Part shown: piece after piece, positions 23,483 through 36,537 of the stretch
Layout: every line of letters starts with the position of its first letter
Position numbering within the stretch: the stretch's first letter is position 1
NCBI GenBank assembly: GCA_002794785.1
Contig: NBBA01000003.1
Span: 434,001-498,000, forward strand
DNA length: 64,000 nt
Direction: 5' to 3'
Source: Coniferiporia sulphurascens
Lineage: Eukaryota; Basidiomycota; Agaricomycetes; Hymenochaetales; Hymenochaetaceae
Position numbers and translations under genes: made by a program
Notes under the pieces: model-generated
Seen by the model: the letters and a program-made list of their open reading frames with translations, nothing else
Told to the model about the DNA's origin: nothing
Database searches by the model: none

Positions 23483-26400
23483 ATGCTTTTCTCGGACATC
23501 AAGTATGCGCTATCGCTGTCGTTCCCGGTGCATCGACAGGACGAACTCGCCAAGATCCTCGACGCTAATGGAGCAGTCAAGACCAGCCTTGAAGTAGCGA
23601 CACACGTCATTACAAGCACAATGCATTTTGAGGGTCGGGAACTCACAACAGGAGGAGTGATTGTAGTCACGGTGAGTGCGTCTACCCGAACGTGAGAGTC
23701 GTCTAAGAGACTGAGACTGGTTAAGGACGAATGGGTCGACCGGAGCATAGTGCACGGAAAGCTGCAAGAGTGCGTACTTTTGCTAAACTTTCAGGCCGTG
23801 GTCTCACTCCTATGCAGTCCGAAGCTTTTCTCCGCTGATCCCAATATGATTTTTTCTGGAGTGATAGCTTGCGTGTCCGATGTATGTTAATTGTTGGTCA
23901 CCCGGACGCATCCACTCACACACCCTAGCTTGAAGCCTGCGATAAAGAAGTCATTTCTGCCGGAATAAATGCGCTTGGTGGACTCTTCCGCGAGGGCTAT
24001 ACACGAGACTGTACACATGTTCTGGCAGCACGGCCAGGGTCGGACAAGTATAATACCGCGATGCACTACAAGCCTGCCACTCGTGTGCATGTCGTCCTTC
24101 CTCACTGGTTTGACGACTGCTTCAAGCTATTCACCCGCCTTCCGGAGGACGCATACGCTTGGCCCGATCCACCTCTCTTGCGAACCGATCAGAGATTTAA
24201 GAAGGCACGTCTTCCTGATGCTACTAGGTCGCTCGTCAGGACGGATGTACTTGCCGAGAGGCCAGCCGTAGAGCAAATCAAGGCACTGGTTGCAATTCAG
24301 ACAGACATATGGCATGGGAAGCGAGTTTTGTTGAGCTCCGACCTTGGACTTGATTCAAGCAGACGTGAAGCCGTACAAGTATCCATACAACGCGCAGGGG
24401 GGCAATCGGTCGCGCCGAGCGAAGATGGTACAGATATCGACGGTGCGGATGTATACATCACACAATACCGTACAGGCTCCGCTTTCGTTAAAGTTAGTGG
24501 TCTTCCATTCTTCTTTCCATTAGCTTATCGTTGTTGTAGGCTGTGCGTGCGCACAAGACTGTCGGGACACTCTCATGGCTTTTCAATGTCCACAGGACTG
24601 GTGTTGTCTCTCGCCCACAGGATCAGCTCTTGCATTTTCCTACCCAACCGGAGCCCGTTAATGGCTTTTCTAATCATGTGCGTCCTTCAAGTTGATTGAC
24701 GATTACCTCTTAACGTCAATCACTATTATAGAAAATAACAGCCACGAACTACGAGGGGGATGCGCGCAGATACCTCAAGAAGCTCATCGAGCTTATGGGC
24801 GCAGAATTTACGCCGCAAATGACTTCGTCAAATACTGTCGTAGTCGCCGCATTGTTCGTTTATTTTGTTTCCTTCGCCTACTAGAGGAATGCTAATCCCA
24901 TACGCATAGCATCGGTGGAGACAAAACAACGAAAGCTCGCGAGTGGAATATCCCAGTTGTGAACCATACATGGCTCGAGGACTGTTTTCTATCCTGGTCG
25001 CTCGTCACACCCGCACAGGAAAAATATGTGGGCTTCCCCGCTGGAATAAACTTTGGTGCGTTTGTTGGAGGTCGGAAAATCGAACCGCTGAACGAAGAGG
25101 CGTTGGTCGAAATTGAAAAGACCGATGAGGAGAGGAAGAGAATAGCGGTAGCGAAGGCAGAGGAGGATAAAAAGGAAAGAGAAAAGATTGAAAGCAAGGA
25201 GAGACTGGAGGTGGAAAAGGAAAGGGAGAGACTTGAAAAGGAGAAAACAACGAGAGAACTGGAAGAGAAGGAACGGAAGCTCTTGGCAGAAGTGCCTGTC
25301 AGGACCGTACAGCGCACTGATGCATATACTACTTTGGGCGAGAACCCTAGCCCACAGCCAGCAAAGTCGTCGAAGGGGCCCAGGCGAAAATCTATCTCCG
25401 AGTCTGGGCCGTCAAGACCTGGTCCTTCACGGAACAGCAGAAAAATGCGCGTGGAGAGCGACATTGAAGGCGAAGATGGAGGTCGAAATGATACGGAATT
25501 TGCATCTGTACCCGGGCAGATTGGGAAGGAAGAGCTACAGGCCGCGGGGTTACCCCCGAAAGCTGGCCCATCCAATTACCTGAAGGCAACAACAAGAGGG
25601 AAGACCAGTACAAAGTCTGGGGCTGACGAATCAGATAGAAAGAGCGACGATGAGGAAGTGTCTCACCGAAGGGGCAGATTAAAAAAACCCTCACCAGTGA
25701 AGAAATCCAAGAGAAAGGCGGGTGTTGTCGAGGAGGAGGACGAAAGCGAAAGCGGCGAGCCGGCCAAAGTGGGAAGAGGTGTATCTTCACGGAAGTCGGT
25801 GTCAGCCAAGAAATCCAACGGGAGGTCAGAATCTTTCGATTCAGAGGGGAGGAGTGACAAGGACATAGAGGGTGAAGGCCTTATCGGTTCAGAAGCAGTG
25901 AGCGAAGAAGAAGAAGCTCCACCGCGACGAGCGGGCAAGTCGCGCCAGATTGTGAAGTCGAAGGGGTCGACAGTGATCAGCACTGTAAAACCAAAAGCGA
26001 CATCCGCGGCTTCAAAATCCAAGCTTTCCCTCCTCGATGTCGACGACCTTGACACTAGTTCGGATGACGGCTTGTCTCCCATTGTCCCGATTGCGAGGGA
26101 AGCCAATAACCCTCCGGCTCAATCCAAGGGGGCCAAATCGTCAAGAACTCGCCTTGGCAAAGACGATGCAGACCTGGAAGTGCCGACGAAGGCGGGCCCC
26201 ATGCCTACTCGAAAAGCTCAGAAGGGGAGCGCCGTTGCGACCAGCTCCAGTACGAAAGCACGCCTACGAAAACAGCCCTCTGCAACCGGTCCGACGCCCG
26301 GAAAGATTGTCGCTGTCGAAATTATTTCGCCGGGAAGGGTAAAACCTGCCGCTCTGAATCGTACGCAGTCCCTTGTGGCGGTCGCCGCTGACGTCGCCTC

Positions 26401-27751
26401 GGCGCATTCCACGCCGAAGCGCGGTCGCCCCAAAGGGCGCACTCGGGTGCCCCCTCCGGAAGTCAGAGATCCTAGTCCCCTATCTTCCTGCGACTCGCCG
26501 ACAGGGGCGATCCCCGAAGAAGCAATCCCGCGATCTCCGCTCCCCGGGGTTCAGCGTACACCTTCACGTCGGCAGGCAGCGACAAAAGCCACTATGCGGC
26601 TTCATGAGATTGCGCCGGACATTCTTAACTTTCAGAAAGAAATGCGTACTGGCGTCATCCGCGGCCCCTGGGAGGGCAAGAAGGGTGGTAACGAGGCAAA
26701 GAGGGAGCCTGGCGAGGGTAGGAAACGACGCGCAAGTGTTCTGTCCGATGCCATGTCAGACAGAGACGACGCGGAGCAGGTGTCTATAAAAGACAGGAAG
26801 AAACGCAAGATTGGGGATGATAGCCGTCAACCAGTGAACTCAAAAAAAGGCCCAAAGAAACCACCGACGCTTCACTCGCCTTCAGACGATGGAGAAAATA
26901 ATACACAGGACTCGGTGATGAGCGGCAATGAACCTGGCACAAGTGATTTATGCCTTATGACCACTCAGGTAACTCTGAATGAAAACATATCCAAGGTAAT
27001 CTTACTCTCGTCCGACGCTCCGGACCTATTTCACGGACATTGACCTTGTCCTGTAGAGTCTGCGACAGCTCGGCATAAAGATGGCCTCAAAACCATCTGA
27101 ATGCACGCTCCTGCTGGCAAACTCGATAGGTCGCACCGAGAAGTTCTTGTGTGCTATGGCGACTGCACGTTTCATTGTCACAGAGAAATGGGCAACCGAC
27201 TCAGCACAATCCAAACGGATCATGCGTAAGCATTAAATAACCCAACATCGATTCTCTAGCCTGCTTGACACGTTCGTGTTACCCAATATTAGCACCCGAG
27301 GACTATTTTTTGAATGACCCAGAAGGCGAGAGAAAACATAATATCAAGCTCTCTGAGTCCTTGAGAAGGGCGCAATCGTCTTCGCGAAAGCTCCTCGAAG
27401 GACATACCTTTTACTTCACGAAGAAGTTGCAGCAAAGTGACAAGTTCAATACTTATAAGAATGTCATTACGTCCGCCGGTGGAAAGGTTAGCTTCATCAT
27501 CGTCCTCCTTACCAGATTACTCGACTGTATAGCGCTCACTCTTCCAGGTTGTGGCACAAAACCCGACGGCACGAATCTTGGCAAATCACAAGGACCGACA
27601 CGTTTTGTCTGTTCCAGAGGATGACGTGGTCTGGCAAGGTCTTGCAAGCGAAGGCTTCCGTATTTATGTTGCGGAGTTCATCTTAATGGGTGTCCTGGCA
27701 CAGAAAATGGAATGGGGTTCTACGGTCCACAGGCTGGACAACAATCTATGA
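23483..27751 (+). CDS. Multi-BRCT genome-stability scaffold, Rtt107/Brc1 type
   Basis: Rtt107 (budding yeast) and Brc1 (fission yeast) are six-BRCT scaffolds that read phospho-H2A at stalled forks and bring in the Smc5/6 complex and nucleases. The exons assemble into an N-terminal BRCT cluster (23483-24180: VATHVITSTMHFEG, DEWVDRSIVHGKL, CTHVLAARPGSDKYN, HWFDDCFKLF), a further BRCT pair (24240-25070: LLSSDLGLD, ITATNYEGDARRYLKKLIEL, NTVVVAA, WNIPVVNHTWLEDCFLSW), a Lys/Glu-rich helical stretch (about 25110-25270), a long Ser/Lys/Pro-rich disordered region (25300-26980), and a C-terminal BRCT pair (27060-27751: GIKMASKPSECTLLLAN, EKWATDSAQSKR, EDYFLNDPEGERKH, then GHTFYFTKKL and GFRIYVAEFILMGVL). 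At least nine introns. The order (four BRCT, linker, two BRCT) and the sequence EDYFLNDPEGE are typical of this family. Confidence 0.9.
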
Positions 27752-28164
27752 TCTAAAACCAATGTAATCTTGATTGTGCAAATATTGTATAAATATACCT
27801 CTCCTGGATTCCCTCGCTGGCAAAAGCTACATATACACGCAACAAGTTCAGGTTTCATTAGATTCCGGGTGCCCAGCATGAATGAGAATGAAGCGGATAA
27901 TCAGCAGGGCATTGGCCCCAGTACACCAACGTTATATCTCCCGCGATAATAGGCACTGTACTTGACGAGGGGACAACAATCGGGATGTACTATACTTGTA
28001 AGAATGCGGATGAGTCAGCTGGGGTACGCTCCCGACGCGTGACGTGTTTATATAAGTTCGTGACCCGGCCTTCCTTTTCGAAGGAGAAACACCTGCCGCC
28101 GACCGACGTCGACGACTTTCGCAGGTCGTCCTCTTCCCGTCACCACACCCTTTCTCCAATAAAA
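27752..28164 (+). promoter_or_regulatory. 3' flank of the rtt107-like gene and brr2 promoter
   Basis: A 413-base spacer between tandem genes. A TATA-like TTTATATAAG at about 28048-28057 lies some 110 bases upstream of the brr2 ATG. No gene is seen. An in-frame upstream ATG at 27985 would lengthen Brr2 by 60 residues that do not resemble the family, so the later start is preferred. Confidence 0.5.
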
Positions 28165-31100
28165 ATGCCGCCAGGAAAGCCCGACTTGTCAGGTTACAAT
28201 TATGGTGCCATCTCGTCGCTTGTCCTCACGGCGGACAAGTCTGGACTTCCGCGGCGCGACCGAGAGCCAGACGGGGCTCCCGAGTCGCTCATAGGACGCA
28301 TCGACCCGAAACAGATGGGCTCGCGCGTGCAGCGCCAGGCACCCAAGGACCTAGAGAAGAAGAAAAAGAAGGCGGTTGAGCGCCAGGAGGGTGCGGAGAA
28401 GCCCGCACGACGGAAGGCGGCAGAGGCAGCAGGGTTCGGGTACACAGACATCATTGAAGCAACACAGGATGTAGAGGGCTTGACATACCGACCGCGTACA
28501 GCAGAGACACGGGAAGTTTACGACCTTATTCTGGCTGCCGTTCACCAAGCTCTTGGCGACCAGGCGAACGACATTGTTCGCAGTGCAGCGGACACAGTCC
28601 TCGAGGTACTCAAGGACGACACGCTGAAGGACTTTGACAAAAAGAAAGGGATTGAGGAAATTCTAGGCTCACTTCCGAACGAGATATTCTCTCAGTTTGT
28701 CAACTTGTCGAAGAAGATAACGGACTACGGCGTTGACGAGAACGACATAGTGGATCCGGACATGGAACGAAAGGATGCAGAGATTGACGAGGAGATGGGC
28801 GTTGCTGTGGTATTCGGTGAGGAGGAGCAAGATGAGGATGAGGAGGAAGGGTACGAGGTCCGCGAGGAATCGGAGGAGGAGGAAGAGGAAGAGCAGAACG
28901 CCGAAGCTCTTGAAGAAGTGGAGGAAAGTGATGAGCTCGTTTTCGGTACGGGTAGTACGGGCGAACGATTGAAGAAGCGAAAAGAGGACAAAGATATTGT
29001 AGCACCTCACGAAATCGACGGTTTCTGGGTACAGAGGCAGGTGGCGGAAGTCTATCTGGACGCTGTAACGGCTACTGAGAAAGCAACGGCTGTACTCTCT
29101 ATCCTGGGCTCAGAGTCATCTTTGCGAGATTGCGAAAACCAGCTTATGGAGCTTTTTGATTACCAAAACTTCGAACTCATCACGAAATTTCTCAAGAATC
29201 GCGATGTCGTCGTATGGTGTACGAAGCTCGTCCGCAGCGACGCAGATGAGCGCGTGAACGTCGAGGTCGCGATGCGGGAGAAAGGTGTTGGCTGGATTTT
29301 ACGTGAGTTAGCTGGCGATCGCAAGGCAAAAGCTGCCGCATCAGGGGATGCTATGGACGTGGATGAGAAGCCGAAGGTCCAGCAACCGGTGCCAAACACT
29401 GGCACACTTGCACCTGGTTCAACGGCACAGCCGAGACGCATCCTTGACCTCGAAAGTATGGCGTTCAGTCAAGGTGGTCACTTGATGTCGAACAAGAAAT
29501 GCAAGCTTCCCGAGGGTTCGTTCAAACGCTCAAAAAAAGGATATGAGGAAATTCATGTGCCCGCGCCGAAAAAGAAAGATACTGATGCGTCTGAAATCGT
29601 TCCAATATCTTCGTTGCCTGAATGGGCTCAAGCCGCATTTCCCGGGATCAAGACTTTAAACAGGGTGCAGAGCAAGCTCTATCCTGTCGCTTTTGGTCAG
29701 GATGATCCAATTTTATTATGTGCCCCTACCGGCGCCGGCAAGGTGCGCGAAGCTATCTTCTATTGATTTGTCTCAGACTTTTCTGACGTCTTACTAGACC
29801 AATGTGGCCATGCTAACGTTTCTGAATGAACTGGCCAAAGTACGGAATGAGCATACTGGCGAATTCGACCTGGACTCTTTCAAGATCGTGTACGTTGCTC
29901 CGATGAAGGCTCTTGTTCAGGAAATGGTTGGCAACTTCAGCAAGCGCCTAGAACCATTTGGAGTGAAGGTCAGCGAGTTGACGGGTGACCATCAGCTTAC
30001 GAAGCAACAGATTGCTGAGACACAAATTATTGTGACGACACCGGAGAAATGGGATGTCATCACGCGGAAGAGCACAGACATGAGCTACACCAACCTCGTG
30101 CGTTTGATGATCATCGATGAAATTCACTTACTGCATGACGAGCGTGGACCAGTCCTCGAGAGTATTGTCGCTAGGACAATCCGTCGTATGGAACAGACAA
30201 ACGACTATGTGCGTCTCGTTGGTCTTTCCGCTACTTTGCCGAATTACCAGGATGTCGCGACTTTCCTTCGGGTCGACGAAAAGAAGGGTCTGTTTTACTT
30301 TGATGCATCGTTTCGTCCTTGCGGCCTGCAGCAACAGTTCATCGGCGTTACCGAGAAAAAAGCTATCAAACGGTACCAGGTTATGAACGAGGTCTGCTAC
30401 GAAAAACTACTCGAGCAAGCCGGCAAGAACCAAACACTCCTGTTTGTTCACTCCCGCAAGGAGACGGCCAAAACTGCCAAGTTTATCCGTGACATGGCAA
30501 TCGAAAAGGAGACTATTACGCAGTTTGTACGCGCTGATGCCGGGACACGGGAAATCTTGGAGCAAGAATCGCAAAACGTGAGGGATCCGAATTTACGGGA
30601 TCTACTTCCTTTTGGCTTCGCAATACACCATGCCGGTATGACGCGTGAGGATCGTGCTCTAGTGGAGGATTTGTTCGATGATGGAGCAGTGCAAGTGCTT
30701 GTCTGCACAGCGACACTGGCCTGGGGTGTCAACTTACCCGCACATACGGTTATTATCAAGGGAACACAGATATACAACCCCGAAAAGGGTCGGTGGGTGG
30801 AGCTCTCGTCTCAGGACGTTCTTCAGATGCTCGGTCGCGCCGGGAGGCCTCAATATGACACTTTCGGCGAGGGTATCATTATAACGAACCATTCTGAGCT
30901 CCAATATTACCTCAGTCTGATGAACCAGCAGCTTCCTATCGAGTCTCAATTCGTCTCCAAGTTGGCAGATAACCTTAATGCGGAGATTGTGTTGGGCACT
31001 ATTAGAAACCGGGATGAAGCAGTACAATGGCTCGGTTACACTTACTTGTGAGTACCTCCCAAAATTGACTTGCCACAACGACTGACTTCATTATATTCAG

Positions 31101-34100
31101 GTATGTACGCATGCTGAAAACGCCCAGTCTGTATAGCGTTGGACCAGACTACCTCGATGACGACGCGATGCTTATTCAAAAACGTGCGGATATTGCTCAT
31201 TCGGCGGCCGCCCTTCTGGAGAAATGTAGTTTGATCAAGTACGAACGCCAGTCCGGAAAGTTTACGTCGACAGAACTGGGTAGAATTGCTTCCCATTTTT
31301 ATGTCACTTATAGCTCGATGGCGACATACAACCAGCATCTTCGTCCGACTATGTCAACACTGGAACTGTTTAGGGTCTTCGCACTTTCGAACGAGTTCAA
31401 ACTGATTCCGGTTCGTCAAGACGAGAAATTGGAACTAAGCAAGTTGCTTGAGCGCGTACCTATCCCCGTGAAAGAAGGCGTCGAGGAGCCAGCTGCGAAG
31501 ATCAACGTCCTCCTCCAAGCTTACATTTCTCAGCTCAAACTTGAAGGATTCGCTCTTGTCGCTGACATGGTCTTCGTGCAACAATCAGCCGGCCGTATAC
31601 TCCGGGCAATGTACGAGATCTGTCTCAAGCGCGGCTGGGCGATTCCTACTCGTGCCGCTCTTGACCTTTGCAAGATGGTCGAGAAGCGAATGTGGGGCTC
31701 TATGACACCTCTGCGCCAGTTCAAAGGCGTTCCTGCGGAAGTGATTCGGAAAGCTGAAGGGAAACAGTTCCCATGGTATCGCTACTTTGATCTAACACCT
31801 CCTGAAATTGGGGAGTTGATTGGCATACCGAACGCTGGCAAATTGGTTCATCGTCTTGTGCATAATTTCCCGAAGCTCCACCTTCAGGCTCAGGTCCAAC
31901 CTATAACAAGGTCGCTTCTACGCATTGACCTGTCAATCTCGCCTGACTTCCGTTGGGATGAGAAGGTTCACGGCGGTGCCGAGCAATTTGTCATCATGGT
32001 CGAGGACGTTGACGGCGAAATCATTCTTTTCCAAGACACGTTCGTCTTGAGACAGCGCTATGCGGAGGATGAGCATAATGTCACGCTGACCGTGCCGATG
32101 TTTGAACCAGTTCCGCCGAACTATTACATTTCTGTTGTGTCCGAGCGGTGGCTTCACTCGGAGACTCGCTTGCCCATCTCCTTCAAGCATTTAATTCTAC
32201 CCGCCAAGTTCCCTCCTCCCACTCCACTTCTCGACCTTCAGTCCCTCCCTCTCTCGGCCCTTCACAGCAAGGAGTTCGAGAGCATTTATTCGTCGACCAT
32301 CAAGACGTTCAATAAAATTCAGACGCAGGTTTTCCAAGCTCTGTATACGACTGATGACAATGTATTCGTCGGAGCCCCTACTGGCAGCGGGAAGACCATC
32401 TGTGCTGAATTTGCTCTTTTGAGACTGTGGTCTTCACGCGATGCGCCTCGTGCCGTTTGCATCGAACCTTTCCAGGACATGGTTGATCAACGAACGGCAG
32501 AATGGCAAGCGAAGTTTGGCAAGCTCCAAGGCGGAAAGGAGATTGTAAGTCTGACAGGCGAAACGAGCGCGGACTTGCGTCTACTCGAGAAGGGTGATGT
32601 TATCGTTTGTACCCCAACGCAATGGGACGTTCTCTCTAGACGATGGAAGCAACGCAAGAACGTGCAAAATATTGGGCTTCTAATTGTCGATGAAGTTCAG
32701 CTGGTTGGTGGAGAGGTTGGCCCCACATACGAAGTCGTCATTTCACGGACGAGGTATGTGTCGGCGCAAACAGAGATTAAAACGAGAATTGTTGCTTGTG
32801 GTGTATCCCTAGCGAACGCTCGAGACCTCGGTGAATGGATGGGTGTGCCGAATCATGCCGTTTTCAACTTCCCTCCCAGCGCACGTCCGTTAGATATGGA
32901 CATCCACCTACAGAGCTTCTCTATACCACATTTCCCCTCGCTCATGATCGCCATGTCGAAGCCCGCGTATCTTGCGATAACCGAACACTCTTCCGTCAAG
33001 CCGGTTATTATGTTTGTCCCATCACGGAAGCAATGCGCCATGACCGCGTCCGACATGCAAATTCATTGTTTGGCCGATGGAGATGAGAATCGATTCCTTA
33101 ACATTGAAGAGTCTGAACTCCAGCGTCACTTGGACCACGTCACAGACCGCAGCTTAGCAGAAAGTCTGAAACACGGCATCGGCATTTACCACGAAGCTCT
33201 GAGCAAACAGGACAAGAAAATTGTAGAACGCTTGTTCCAGGCGGGAGCCATTCAGGTTGTAATTGCGTCGCGCGTAAGTCATACTATTTCATGTTACATT
33301 CAGTGTTATAATTTCCCTTCAATTTTGCAGGACGTTTCCTGGAGTGTTCCATTGTCCAGCTACATGGTGATCATTATGGGTGTCCAGTACTTTGAGGGCA
33401 AGGAGCACCGCTACGTCGATTACCCCGTCACGGATGTCCTGCAGATGATGGGCAAAGCTTGTCGCCCGACAGAGGATGACCGCAGTCGATGTGTTCTAAT
33501 GTGCCAGCAAACGCGAAAAGACTTCTACAAGAAATTTTTGAGCGAGGGCTTACCGATAGAATCGCACTTACCGACACATATGCTACATGATTATTTCCTT
33601 GCGGAAATCGCCGTGAAGACTATTGAGAACAAGCAGGATGCAATGGTAGGGGTTATTTACATCTGCGCCTCTCACTCAGCTAATGTTTTCGTCCCTAGGA
33701 TATTCTTACTTGGACCTATTTCTACAGGCGCATGACACAGAATCCAAATTATTATAATTTGAGCAACGTCAGCCACCAGCATCTGTCCGATCATCTATCA
33801 GAGCTTGTAGAAAACACTCTCAACGATCTTGTTGCATCTAAGTGTATTACCATTGGTGCGTAAGATGGGCATGCATCACAATTAACTGATCGCTGAACTA
33901 CTATTTCAGAAGACGAGCTAGATGTGTCCGCTCTAAATCTCGGAATGATTGCCGCGTACTACAATATTTCGTGTGAGTAGAAATCCTATCGTTTTCTTAT
34001 CTCCAAAACCGACCTCCTTTAAATGTAGATGTCACCGTTGAGGTGTATACACTATCTCTGAAGGAGCGTACGAAGTTGAAGGGTCTTCTCGAAGTCGTTT

Positions 34101-35097
34101 CATCATCGGCAGAGTTTGAAACCATACCCATCCGACGTCACGAGGACGTCATTCTCCGCCGGATATACGACCGTGTTCCAGTCAAACTCGATCGTCCAGA
34201 CTTCGAGGCACCGCATTTCAAAACCTTCCTTCTTCTGCAAGCGCACTTCTCGCGTTTACAACTTCCTCCGGACCTCGCGTCCGACCAGGCGCTTGTCCTT
34301 GAAAAAGTCTTAAATTTACTCTCGGCCTGTGTCGATGTTATGTCGTCAAACGCGTGGTTGAACGCCCTAGGCGCTATGGACCTGTCGCAAATGTGTGTTC
34401 AGGCCATGTGGGAAACCGATTCCCCTTTGAAACAAATACCTCACTTTGAGCCGGAGGCAAGTTACTTCCATTGCTTTCAAAATGCACACAGCTGATTGGC
34501 GTATACAGGTGATCAAGCGTTGCCAGGATGCAGGAATCGAGTCTGTATATGATATTATGGACATGGAAGACGGCAAGCGAAATCAGCTCCTCCAGATGGA
34601 CAATCGACAGATGTAAGTTCTCTTGCATCGGTTTTCGTAATGTACTCTAACGAAGAGGATTTAGGCGGGATGTCGCGGCATTCGTGAACGCCTATCCGAC
34701 GCTGGAAGTTGAACCCGAACTCGTCAAGGGCGATTATACTGCCGGCTCGCCGATTGTTCTACAGGTTGCTCTCTCCAGAGATACAGACGAAGAAGAGGAA
34801 GATGACCAGCGTGTGGTAGCTCCCTTCTACCCATTCCGCAAGATGACGAATTGGTGGCTCGTTGTTGGCGAACCGAGCACTCGACAGCTTCTATCTATTA
34901 AGCGTGTTACCGTCAAAAAGAGTCTCGCGGTCAAGCTCGAGTTCACATTGCCAAAAGGGCAACACGCGCTGAAGCTATATATCATATGTGACTCATACAT
35001 GGGAGCGGACCATGACATCAACTTAGATCCTATAGATGTTGCCGAAGGAGAAGATAGTGACGAGGATATGGAGAGCGACGAAGAGATGTCCGAGTGA
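28165..35097 (+). CDS. BRR2: U5 snRNP helicase Brr2 (SNRNP200)
   Basis: Brr2 unwinds U4/U6 snRNAs to activate the spliceosome and acts in its disassembly. Nine exons with introns 29743-29797, 31048-31100, 33274-33330, 33646-33698, 33856-33909, 33973-34028, 34457-34508 and 34613-34664 give exactly 2,166 residues, the family size. The N-terminus has [18 protein letters not shown] and [12 protein letters not shown], then an acidic block. Cassette 1 is complete: APTGAGKT (split by intron 1), [48 protein letters not shown]. Cassette 2 is degenerate as in all Brr2: GAPTGSGKT is kept, but motif II reads DEVQLVGGE, motif III GVS, and motif [13 protein letters not shown]. Sec63-like regions follow each cassette (for example [20 protein letters not shown]). 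The acidic tail ends [11 protein letters not shown]. Start: the ATG preceding [13 protein letters not shown]. Confidence 0.97.
34457..34508 (+). other. GC-AG intron in brr2
   Basis: CCGGAG|gcaagt matches the GC donor consensus and ends tatacag before GTGATCAAG. It restores the conserved reading [18 protein letters not shown]. The GT four bases inside gives a stop within about 15 codons. The whole-gene frame closes only with this intron. Confidence 0.88.
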
Positions 35098-35374
35098 CGG
35101 GATAGGGTGCTTTAAAAGCCGGTTTTATCTGATTATTGCTACACCACTATGTATTACTACACTGCTTTGCCGATTGTTTTTGGCTTGTAATTTATCCGCG
35201 AATATTGTGCTACATAGCTTGTTACTATTTGTTTCTATGACCAGTCTTTTCTAAAACCACCCTCCAACGATAAAAATAGTGCATCCGCCAATTAATATCT
35301 CAGCTCCATTCGGGAGCGCTGACGGTACCGCTGTTTGCTGTATCCTCTTTCCTTCCCCCGCGACGGTAGAGTGA

Positions 35375-36324
35375 ATGTCCGTCTTCCACCGAATAGGTGT
35401 CCAATCAGCCGAGTGTCAGCCAGACGGACGATGCCAATCGGCGACCATATTTGCAGACAGTATTAATGGCCGAGGCGAGCTATCGAGCGCACGCACGCAG
35501 ACTCTTCAAGCCCGCGCGGAGACCTCCTCGGAAGCCGCCGCTCTTCCAAACGGGTGTGCCGCCGTCTTTTCGAACTTTTTACTGATGTACCACTAATTCG
35601 ATATTCGAAATGCTTTCGATTGGTTAGCCAAAAGGCGCTCACGCCGATTATTGCGGGAACCATATCTGGGACATACGTCATTGTTGCATGGCTCGTCGCC
35701 CTCATCGTCGTCCTCGTGAAGCGCCGCCGACGCAAGAAGGCCGGTCTCCCTAAGTCCGATGATCCTGCACCCGTGGTGTTCATTATACCACCCGATCCTG
35801 CCGTCATAGAGGGGATATGCGAACCCGGCGAACAACTTTTGATAGAGAATGACCGGCGGTGGTGGAGAAAACGAAGACTCAGAGAAGCGAAGGGCGAGGG
35901 AAAAGGCAAGGAGAAGCAGAAGCAGAAGCAGGACGACGAGAAGAGGTCACCAGCCGCGGTACCCGACACAGAGTACCCAAAGACCGATGATGTCGCAGCT
36001 ATGAACGAAGCCTGCGGAATGCGTCCTCACCTGCCTCCCTATCTCAACCGCTTGTCAACAATCTTTTCTGTGGATACTTTTCACCAGGCACCAGTCGATG
36101 CTCCTCCGACTCCCAGGTCTTCAGCTAGCAACTATTTGCAGGTCAAGAGCAACAATCCTGGTGGCATCGATGGGGAATGCACAAGTAGAGGGAATCTAAG
36201 TAGAGAGGATACTACTGGCAAGGGATCTGTTCGGCATGATGCCGTTGAACAACGAGCCACTGTAGACACTGATCCCGGACGAAGTTCCCGACATACCCAC
36301 CGATATCCACCCATGTTCTCTTGA
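35375..36324 (+). CDS. Unrecognised single-pass membrane protein with basic juxtamembrane segment
   Basis: Not assigned to a family. Two exons (35375-35553 and 35628-36324) join in frame to 291 residues from the first ATG; the intron has a standard donor (gtgtgc) and acceptor (ggttag). The first ~60 residues are Ser/Ala/Gln-rich with no signal peptide. One strong hydrophobic segment follows (about residues 66-86, IIAGTISGTYVIVAWLVALI, VVLV), then KRRRRKK, which by the positive-inside rule places the long C-terminal part in the cytosol. That part has a Lys/Glu/Gln-rich stretch (KGEGKGKEKQKQKQ), Pro-rich segments (PHLPPYLNRLS, APPTPRSS) and a Ser/Thr-rich disordered tail. The layout resembles fungal membrane-anchored adaptor or sensor-like proteins but no homology is claimed. 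The splice model is inferred. Confidence 0.6.
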
Positions 36325-36537
36325 CGAAGCATGCAGCACTCATTTGTAATACCATTGACTTTACGCCTGGATTTCTTGTGCACATATAACTCATATGTAC
36401 TCGGGCATCTCACGTCGTCCGCGCAGCCTTTCAGGGGTCAGGCAGGATTTATTGTAATATAGCACGGATTTGTACACTCGACTTATGATACTTGCTTATG
36501 CTTGACAATGATGCTCAACTATTCACAACGCAGTCTT

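Noticed and set aside
27985..28164. In-frame upstream ATG giving Brr2 60 extra residues
   Set aside because: The extension covers the TATA-like element, does not resemble Brr2, and the family start matches the ATG at 28165.
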